A stretch of DNA of 64,000 bases from Malus domestica (Eukaryota > Streptophyta > Magnoliopsida > Rosales > Rosaceae), in assembly GCF_042453785.1 (NCBI RefSeq), contig NC_091670.1, positions 38,389,501 through 38,453,500 of the forward strand. The letters are read 5' to 3'. The notes beneath the pieces were generated by a model. It worked only from the letters and a program-made list of their open reading frames with translations, was not told the origin of the DNA and searched no databases. The translations under genes were made by a program, and so were the position numbers. Positions within the stretch are counted from its first letter, which is position 1. Each line of letters begins with the position of its first letter. Positions 55,701 through 64,000 of this stretch are shown piece after piece.

Positions 55701-58231
55701 CAGGTAGTTCATCTAAAGTAACAAGAGCGAACGTAATTGTATTACGATATCATGCTGGTTTCAAAAGCATTCCTCTATCTTTATATGGAAATTGCATATT
55801 ACATGTAATGCCATACATGAAGCAAAAATAGGAAGGAATACAAAAGGAATTTGTTACGAGAAACTGTGATAAGAAAACATTTAGGCAAAGAGGTGCAGAA
55901 AATGCAGCACCTTAATATTTATACCGCAAAGGGATACTTAAGCGGCACCGCTTGCATGCTAATAATCTAAAGGAAGAAAACTTAAAACATCCCATTTCAA
56001 GAAATGACAGAAAAATAAAGTGCTGGGAACAGTAATACAGAAAATAGGGATCTTCAACCAAGACGCAATTGCTCGAGCATTTTAATCAGTATTGAGGCAT
56101 TACATATAAATACAAGTAAACCATAGCAATTCTGGAGGAACAGCGAAGAACTTACCAGTTCCTGAACAAGAGGAACGGAGATTCGCTGGCCAAGCAAACT
56201 CAGTTGCTCTAGAGTCATCTCAGCATCCCTCAATGAACCATCCGACCTTGACGAAATAAGTTTCAGTGCATCCTTATCAATTTCTAGATCTTCGTTGGTT
56301 GCAATCCATTGCAAACTGTAAATAACATCTGCATCCTTTAGCTTAGGGAAAAAGAACTTTTGACACCTGGATATGATTATGTGAGGCAAAACATCAAGAC
56401 TTGAACAGACAAGGACAAAAACCACATGTCTGGGTGCTCGATCAATGGCCTTCAATATGGCACTCCAACACTCAGCAGACAACGTATCACAATCATCAAA
56501 GATGAACACTCTGTACTGTGATGGCAGCTGGGAAACAATCATATTGTCAAGTAGGTCCACAATGCTCTCGAAGTTGAAGTTACTAACAGGCCCAACTTCC
56601 TTTATATTTCTACTCTTGCCCATATCATGTGCGATGCAAGAATTGCAAAAGCCACAAGGCTTGGGATCATCCACAGAATGGCAATTTAGAGCTCTAGCAA
56701 ATATGCGAGCACATGAGGTTTTCCCTGTGCCATGAGGACCATAGAACACGTATAGCAACCCAACTTTCTTTTTTATGACAGCATTTGAAAGAGCTTGTGC
56801 CACCAAATTCTGGCCCACAAGATCTCTAAAGGTTCTCGGCATGTACCTTTGTGTCAGATTTTGGTGCCTACGCCAGCGGTGCCCCCTCAATTTGCGGTGA
56901 TCACCAGATCTAGCTTCAGAAGCATAGTCAGAACCGACATCATGCTTCAATAAATTATCAGCATAAATACCAAGTTCACCAGAATAGTCATGTACCCAAC
57001 CAGCGTTGTCAGAGCTTGCCTGTGATCCAGATGCTTCAACTAGTAAAGGCAGTGCCTCAGATTCAGATTTAGTAGAAATGCTCGAGTTATCAGATGTCAC
57101 GGGCATGTCAGAAATATCTCGACCATGGGCAGCCAGACCACCCTTCTTAAATCTTGAATCAGATAAACCACAAGAAAAGCTCCTTCCAGCATTGTCGAGG
57201 AATGTTTTACCCCTATGATGGATTCTCGACCAATTCCATGGAATCCCACACCCATTTCTAGGAGCCCTTGTGACATTTTGCTCACCATACTCATCTGCTC
57301 CCTGTTCCATGTGATACTTTCGGTGAGCTGACCCTTGAGCTAATGAATTAGAAGCCACAGATAAACCATTCTGAGCTCCAAAGTCTCTGGAAGCTAGAGA
57401 AGCACGACTTCTTCTTGCACCTCGGAATCTCCGCCTTTTTACCCTACTTAGTCCACTGCAATATCCCTGAACGCAGACCTCCGGTTCCTCAGCGATTCTT
57501 TCCTGTTGGGACCGTCTTCCAGGTAAGTGGATATTAGAGGACGTTACATCGTCACTATCCATCCTAACATCATTCAACTGCTCAGAGAGAGTCTTCATTC
57601 GAGCACCTTGAGTGAGCTTTCCCTTTTGTTTACTTTTTCTACTTTTGGATTCTGAATTTCCAGAAAGAGCGTCATGAGCCAAATCGTTATCATTCTGGTC
57701 TAGCGGAGGTTCCTCATTGCCACCCAAAATATTACTCCTATTACTCTTCTGACTAGATTCTTCTCTCCTAATTTTCCTACCATCCTTAACTCCACTCTTG
57801 CTGCCGTGTTCACTGATTCCGGCCACACCACCATTGCCATCATTAGCCTCGCGTGGAGCAACTTTTGGTGTCGCTAAACTTGCCAAAGTTGGAGAACCTG
57901 CCGATAACCTCCTGGCTTCCCTTCGATACTCACTTCCTACTGACCTCCTCCCCTCACGCACCAAGGCATCATTCTCACCTTTTCTGGAAAGCATGTCAAG
58001 AATGGAAGGCGAATGCCATGAGGGAGGACTGGCAGAAGGGTCCCTGAGGGATCGCGACCTCTGAAGGACGACAAGGTCCCTCATAAGTGACCTGTCAGCC
58101 AATATGGGGCTTCGCTTGTGCATATGGTTCTTCAAGTGAATGCAATTTGTCAAATGAATGTGGTTGCGCAGATGATCACTAATATCACCGTTCGCATCCT
58201 TGAGTATCCTATCTCGAACAGCCCTGGTCAT
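52734..58231 (-). CDS. STI-L3: STICHEL-LIKE protein with DnaX-type AAA+ domain
   Basis: Six coding exons on the minus strand: 58231-56156, 55677-55458, 55141-54614, 53831-53327, 53166-53103 and 52832-52734. Borders are GT-AG with matching phases, giving 1163 residues. The N-terminus is polar and basic (about 1-440; RVKRRRFRGARRSR is an NLS candidate). The AAA+ domain begins near 455 (QRYMPRTFRDLVGQ) with Walker A GPHGTGKT at 498-505, a zinc-binding-like cysteine cluster (CGFCNSC), and Walker B-like FIFDDCD near 575, resembling DnaX clamp-loader subunits. A DnaX domain III-like helix region follows (VGLISDEKLIDLLDLALS). The C-terminus reads RARRPHSLLKLVSCGKCLSS, as in STICHEL-LIKE 3/4. The 20-residue exon 5 (LRLESRSRSLLCWKASRVTRR) is missed by simple ORF finding. 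The founding member, STICHEL, controls trichome branching in Arabidopsis; the role of this relative is unproven. A MITE sits in intron 3. Confidence 0.93.
54123..54558. mobile_element. MITE inside intron 3 of the STICHEL-like gene
   Basis: The inverted ends GAGTAAATTGTTGCTATGG and GAGTAAATTGTAGCAATGG (the latter from the right end) are flanked by attaagta at 54115-54122 and 54559-54566. The interior has several copies of atggtccctcaactaaaaat in both orientations. 436 bp, non-coding, lying between exons 3 and 4. Confidence 0.7.
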
Positions 58232-59340
58232 GATCAGACCGTCAATGTGTCCGATGGCAGAATCTCTTTTGAATTAATGAAACAAACAAACACGTTTCGC
58301 ATGGTTACTTAATACCACCCGAATCTCCGGAACAATGGCAGCATAAAAGCAACAAAAATCCCTCAATGTACACCAATGCTATCCTCCAACTAACTGTTCG
58401 GAAAAGCCGCCAAAATTCAATCAATCAAAGATCCTCCAACACGAAAATAACATTCAATTTCAAATTAAACAACACCATTTTGAATGATCACGCCGCCATC
58501 CCCTCAAAACACACAATTTCTCACTGAAAGGCAATGAACCCAACAGCAACACCCGGACGAACAACTCAGTAATCCCCTCAGCTCATCAAAACAGCAGCAA
58601 AGACATAACCTTGAATGCATCTCACCCAAATGGAACCCCAGAACAAGCAGAAACAGCCACCAAAAAACACGCTGAAATTCAATACATCAATTAAAGAAAA
58701 CCCAAAACTTCCAACTAAAATAAACCCATTTGGAGAAAGCTCAGAAGCAAACAAAGCACCATGGCTGTTGCCCTAAAACCCTAAAGAGGCCAACTTTTTG
58801 GGGAAAATGGGAGAGAATTAACATAAGGCTGAGATAGAAAGAACATGAAGTAACATCCAAAAGGAGGAAAAAAATAATTAAAGGAAGGGGAAAAGCTGAA
58901 AGGGAAAGAAGGAAGCACTCCAATCACCTGAAATCAGAAAAGGCAGTGAACCGTTTGCATCATTAAGTCCCCCACCCAGATCTCCCACCGAGCTTCACAT
59001 GCACTTCACAAGGCCCTTTCCCTTTCAAAGCAACCACCTTTAGAGTGAGAGAGATGGTTAGAGAGAGATAGAGCCAGCAGCAAGAGGGTAGTGAGAAAAA
59101 TGAGAGACTGAGAGAGAGAGTTGAGAGAGAGAATCTGAGAGGGTGGAGAGAGAGAGAGAGATCGATCTGTCACAGACAGACAGAGAGACACACCTCTGCA
59201 AACAGAGAACACTTGCAAAAAAAGCAAAAAAAGCGGTGAGTCCGTTTGTTTGAGCATGCAGACCAAACTCTCTTTTTTGTTTCTTGAATTATTTACCTTT
59301 TCTGTATCAAAATTTTGAAATTGGGGGGCCAACAACTCCC
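58232..59340 (-). promoter_or_regulatory. 5' region and CT-rich leader of the STICHEL-like gene
   Basis: About 1.1 kb upstream of the start codon. On the minus strand it includes a long CT-rich tract (plus-strand GA repeats at about 59040-59165). A pyrimidine-rich AG acceptor-like site and gtgag donor-like sites suggest a possible 5'-UTR intron, which cannot be settled from sequence alone. Confidence 0.45.
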
Positions 59341-61407
59341 CTGCCGTTGAAATATAGCGGATGGGAAAATTGCAGACACCTTAAATTGGCATTTTCCTTA
59401 AAAAATTTGAATGATTTAAAGTTGACACCGTGATTTTGACTCAATTTGGCTTCCAGTTCCAATTATTGAACCTAATTTAAAGGGATTCTTCAGTCATATT
59501 AATGAAATATATTACTTTTCTTATTTGGGTCACAGAATTTTTAGCAGTAGTTTTTCAATTTTTGAAGTTTACTTCATCAATTACACTACTTAGGGTAAAA
59601 CTTGCTTTACTTGTTTTCTTATCAAAATTTGGTTGAACGAACTGGATGAAGTTAGTATCGAGACTCACGAGAGTTAAAAACAACTTCCGTCCTTTTAATG
59701 ATACGCTTGAAGATGGACTACGATTGAATTAAATAATAATTTGTGCATGGTCCAATAAACTCTTTTGTGATATTGTGAGACGTAGCCACAATCCCTACGT
59801 ACAAAAAGACAAGTAGGTGCAATGTCCTAAGTGAGAGAAATTCTTAAAATTTGAATGATCAGATCACGTAGTAGTATGGTTATAAACACATAGCACATTG
59901 TCTTTTATGTTTTTTGCTTCCATGGACTCTCTACTTTGTGTTATCTACTAAACAGTCACATGATCTAGTTATCCAAGACCTAAAAACTTCTCCTTGTAGT
60001 CACATAAAACTAGAAGAAAAAAAAGGATAACTCAAGCTATTTTGTTTTTATTTTTATAGAAGAACTCGTTAGAGCAAGTGACCAACTATCTCAATACCAT
60101 CACTAAGAGTATCTAAAAAAACTCGTGAAAACTTTACACGTGTTTTTCGTGAAGTTTAAACATGTTTTCCGTGAAAATTTTCGTTGTTGATGCTCTCACT
60201 AAAATTGGTCAAAGATCTTCAAATTTCATGTTTGGATATTCTCTCTTCCTTTTGATGATAAGTAGAAATGATGCATAGAAACTCTTCAGGTAAATATATT
60301 TCGTCAATCAATTATTTAATTTGGGTGGTGTTATTCATATATTTTATATTAATTTTTATTATTTAATTTTCTTAAATTTATTTTATTGGATAATTTAAAA
60401 TTGAGAATAGTGCATCATAAATAAAAATATATATATGTAAATAACACTAGTTTTTTTTTTTTATATTTTTGTAAGGGTAAATTCTATAGGATTCTCTGCC
60501 CCTTTTGTCATCCAAGGGGGAATCTTTTGACGCAAGACAAACTGTAATTTACTTTTTTTTTTTTTTTTGGTCAATAACAAACTGTAATTTACAGTGGACA
60601 GACTGTAATACTATTTGGGGGTCCTGATGGACCTTTGACTTCATTAAACATTACAAACAAATATTTAAATAATGTTACTAAACCTATTCCATTATCCTAT
60701 TTTTCTACTTATTTTATAATTTTACCCACAGTAGAAAGTTAAAAATACTTAATATTTTTTCTCCACCCACTTTTATTACTGAAATATCCTATAAACAATT
60801 AACATCATTCGACTCAATTCAACTGCGAGAGATCTGAAAGAGGGAGGGAGAGAGAAGGGTTCTAAATTATTTAGGTATTTACGTCATTTGACATAGGAGG
60901 TAAATATGTGATTAAAAATAAATTAATAAAGGGGTGAAATTAACAGCTCTTTATTTTAAATATTATTGTTACAACCGGATAATTAATGTGAGTCGCTTCA
61001 AAGACTTATTTCAATTACGTAAACATACGACTAAACTAAAAGTTAGCCAGGACGATTTATATTTACCCGAAGCTTACAGGGTAAAACAGTAAAACTAGGA
61101 GGAGAAAGATTGAGAACTACACGAATTATGATTGCTACAAATTGTAAATACATTGAGGAATTAGATCTACATATGTGATGAGATCCTGTCCGTTGAAGAC
61201 AGATTTTCCTTTGGTGCAAACATGATCCACAGTGTCTTGTCTCAACTTGTCTGTACACTTCCCCCGGTTTTTCAAATGTCTTTCTTTTGTTTTTTATCTT
61301 CTTTGTTGGTTTCTAGTTTAATGTATGGAAGCACAGAAAAATAAATAAAAACATTGGTACTTTAATTAAACTTGTGTTTGGCATTTTAATTTGCTTAATT
61401 ATATACC
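59341..61407. other. Spacer with simple repeats
   Basis: About 2 kb of AT-rich sequence with poly-T runs (about 60450 and 60553). No gene or named element seen. Confidence 0.4.
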
Positions 61408-61545
61408 AACTTAATGTTGAGTAGGAGGATAGGCAAAGAATGTATAATGCAGAGAAGTGTAGATTGCCTCTGTGAAACTTAATGTTGAGCAAGAGGACAG
61501 GCAAAGAATGTATAATGCAGTGATGTGTAGATTGCCTCTGTGAGT
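61408..61545. repeat. 68-bp tandem duplication
   Basis: Two adjacent copies (61408-61475 and 61476-61545), each with aacttaatgttgag, ggcaaagaatgtataatgca and gtgtagattgcctctgtga. They differ at a few positions. Non-coding. Confidence 0.85.
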
Positions 61546-62430
61546 CTTCTAAACTCCCAAAAAAATAGATCGTCGTGACAAAGTTTTCAGCTGATCCTCT
61601 TAAAAAAAATCAAGTGGGGCCATGGCCAGAGCTGCTGAACTTCTTATGAAATCCAAAGTCTCCATTCTCGTAGCCACTGAGATTTTATATAATGGTTGGG
61701 GAGGGGACCAATGTGCTTGTTTAATACATTTTATGTTCTTCTAAAATACAAAATTACCTAGATTTTTTTGTGCATGCTAAGAAAAGTTGTATGGGTATTG
61801 TTTTTTTGATACAAGCGATAATGAGAAAATTAAATTGAACTTGAACTTTCGGGTGTAAGTATGAATTAGTGAAAGTGAATGCGAATAGAATAATTGAACT
61901 CGAAATTTCGAATATAGATAGGGATTAGTAAAGGGATTTTATGGAGATGTTGGTGAAGTTGTTATGACATTAAATGATATAAGGCCCCATTGTGGTGAGT
62001 GAGATAGTGGAGGGGACCAAGGTATTTAGTGAAGGATGGTGCAAATGGAACATGTTTTAATACTTGGTGAATATAAACCAAAGACTTTAGATATATTTTC
62101 AATATTTGGTATAAATATTGGTGTGAGGTCGGTCCATGTGATATATTTCTTGGATTCTCATATAAATGAAATGAAATAAAAGAGGAAGGCAGGACCACAC
62201 AATGTGGTGCCTGCAGGCACCCGATTATACATTGTGTGTATTATGACATAAATATATAGGAAACTTTAACGGAAAGCTTCCGATACTATTCACTTTAACG
62301 AAAAACCACAATTTAACACTAAAAAGTCAATCCTGGTACTATTCACTTTACCTTTTATTTTGTCCTTATCGTTAAAACTCAAAGTTTTCAAGTCATTTTC
62401 ATTAGTTTTCTTAAATATTATATATATATA
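61546..62430. other. Spacer with an old MITE-like repeat
   Basis: The stretch at about 62260-62400 (aactttaacggaaagcttcc, ggtactattcactttacc, cgttaaaactcaaag) resembles a common plant repeat and its weak relative at 47860. Otherwise unremarkable. Confidence 0.4.
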
Positions 62431-63077
62431 GGTATATTTGTTGATTTGTCCCCTAAACTTGTATTGAGCTGTCAATTTTGCCCCTGAATTTTAATTTTAG
62501 CCGATTACCTCTTTTAATTTTTATAATTAGCCAACTTCCTCCTTGAACTTTAATTGTAGCCGATTACCCCCCTGAACTTTTATAAATAGCCAATTTCCAT
62601 ATATATATATATATAGGTATATTTGTTGATTTGTCTCCTAAACTTGTATTGAGCTGTCAATTTTGCCCCTGAATTTTAATTTTAGCCGATTATCCCTTTT
62701 AATTTTTATAATTAGCCAACTTCCTTCTTGAACTTTACTTGTAGCCGATTACCCCCCTGAACTTTTATAAATAGCCAATTTCCTCCCATGAATTAGATTT
62801 TAAAATTTTACATCTAATTTTCCATCAATCTTGATCACAGAAACGACACATGACAACTATACGAGGGCAAAAAGGATGAAAAATTGGATGAAAGTTTATA
62901 AAATCTAATGCCAAGGGTGAATTAGCTATTTATAAAGTTCAGAGGGTAATTGGCTAAAATTAAAGCTCAATGGGAAAATTGGCTAATTTGAAAAGTTCAG
63001 GGGGTAATTGGCAAAAATTAAAGTTCAGAGATGAAATTGGCAGCTGCATACAAGTTTAGGAGACAAATAAACAAATA

Positions 63078-63080
<3 letters not shown>
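62431..63080. mobile_element. Foldback element with a duplicated left arm, inserted in TA repeats
   Basis: The left arm (ggtatatttgttgatttg, cctaaacttgta, ttttgcccctgaa) occurs twice, from 62431 and from 62616. The right arm (tacaagtttaggagacaaat, ending aaatacct at 63080) is the reverse complement. TA dinucleotide runs border it on both sides. No coding capacity. Confidence 0.65.

Positions 63081-63146
<66 letters not shown>
63079..63146. repeat. (TA)n microsatellite
   Basis: About 68 bases of pure TA directly after the foldback element. Confidence 0.95.
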
Positions 63147-63148
<2 letters not shown>

Positions 63149-64000
63149 TGATGTAGATTACATGGATATATAGCAAAAATAAAGAAGAACCAGGAAACAA
63201 ACAGTGGTGGATCTAGGAAATATTATTAGGGGGTCAACAAGAATAGCATGTAACACGCAACAAGTTTTGGAAAGTTGAACATGCAAATTGGTATTTCATC
63301 GAACTTAGGTAGTCTTGAGGTTATTTGCCAAGTTATATTACACATATGTCGACAGATGCAAACAGCTTTCGAGCGAACATATCAATTGATGTTAATAGCT
63401 TTTGAGCAAGCATGGTGACAGATACCAACATATACTGAGTGTGCATATCGACAGATGCTCATAGCAACACATACAAATGCATGAGGGTAGCAGCTACCAT
63501 ACCCAGTGCCCATAGAGGCAATTCGTCGAACAATTGGAAAACAATTTTCAAGGGCCTCTAAAAAATTTAAAGGACTGCATCCAACTCTTCTATGGAATAT
63601 TTTTGAACTCGGGCGGGGGTCAGCTGACCCACCTTGCACCAAGTTGGATCGGCCTAAGCAAGTTTTGAAGGCAGAGAGAGGTGAGGTTTTAAGCAGTTGA
63701 AAGGCAACATGAAGTCCATGTTCATATGATCTTTTTGTTCGGTGACCTAATTCGTAGCATATATTGTATGTGGGGTGCACATTAATCTGGTTCTTGTTTC
63801 AACCACCAGCCCCTTGAAAAAATTTATGGAAATAGAAGGGGGAATTCTTAACTCCTAAATTTTGAGGTGCGACCAACAATACAAATACAAAGATGATATC
63901 TTCTTTTCGGATATGTTTTCATCCAATAATTCTACCATAACATTAACATACAAGAAGAAGATGACGAGGAAATCCATAGATTACAAACGGCGTGTCCCCA
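63147..64000. other. Unassigned sequence at the window end
   Basis: A 132-codon ORF on the minus strand (63382-63780) and a shorter one on the plus strand overlap and have no recognised domain. The start (gtggtggatctaggaa...gggggtcaac) resembles transposon edges I have seen in plants, but I cannot name it. Confidence 0.3.

Noticed and set aside
62431-62785. Regularly repeated units that could suggest a CRISPR-like array
   Set aside because: Only two long copies with inverted arms in a plant genome. It is a foldback element.
63382-63780. 132-codon minus-strand ORF near the window end
   Set aside because: No recognisable domain, and it overlaps an opposite-strand ORF. Probably chance or a transposon remnant.

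Overview
This window is nuclear DNA of a flowering plant. The genes have short introns with GT-AG borders, the protein families are plant-specific (BES1/BZR1, OVATE, class A4 heat stress factor, U-box/ARM ligase, STICHEL), and the spacers are AT-rich and full of plant-type MITEs, a tRNA-derived SINE and Copia elements. Several repeats look like ones common in Rosaceae (apple/pear type). That placement rests on recognition, not on a search, so it is probable rather than proven.

Layout. Positions 1-12.5 kb are gene-free and transposon-rich: a PIF/Harbinger-like element (98-908), a degenerate Copia retrotransposon with both LTRs (1309-5984), several MITEs, a solo-LTR-like block (about 10787-11220) and a second Harbinger-like element (11596-12186). 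Positions 12.6-16.2 kb hold a tandem pair of FCP1/SCP-type phosphatase genes. At 18.4-22.0 kb a small cysteine-rich secreted-protein gene (minus) and a FYVE-SYLF gene (plus) are divergently arranged around 433 bases. At 24.3-27.1 kb is a two-exon BES1/BZR1-family gene, closest to BEH3 (minus). Positions 27.1-35.4 kb are a repeat-dense spacer with a MULE-like element, a 317-bp direct repeat around an LTR piece, a 570-bp tandem duplication, a SINE, and a Harbinger element carrying a broken SANT/NAM-associated gene. At 36.6-40.0 kb an HSFA4 gene (plus) and an OFP5-like gene (minus) converge. At 45.3-47.5 kb is an intronless PUB17 (minus). At 52.7-58.2 kb is a six-exon STICHEL-LIKE gene (minus). 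Spacers at 40-45, 48-52.7 and 59.3-64 kb hold MITEs and simple repeats.

How the genes relate. Most are single regulatory genes: brassinosteroid transcription (BEH3), heat/oxidative stress transcription (HSFA4), growth repression (OFP5), ubiquitin ligation in defence (PUB17), cell-shape control (STICHEL-like), endosomal lipid binding (FYVE-SYLF) and phosphatases. They do not form one pathway. What connects them is conserved order: from memory, the Arabidopsis relatives of BEH3, HSFA4, OFP5 and STICHEL-LIKE lie together on chromosome 4, while those of the phosphatase pair, the FYVE gene and PUB17 lie near one another on chromosome 1. I found no CRISPR array, operon, tRNA or rRNA gene, and nothing I would call a new biological system. 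The most unusual items are the non-TG/CA Copia LTRs, the triplicated leader of HSFA4, the LTR piece between long direct repeats, and the unequal C-termini of the two phosphatases.
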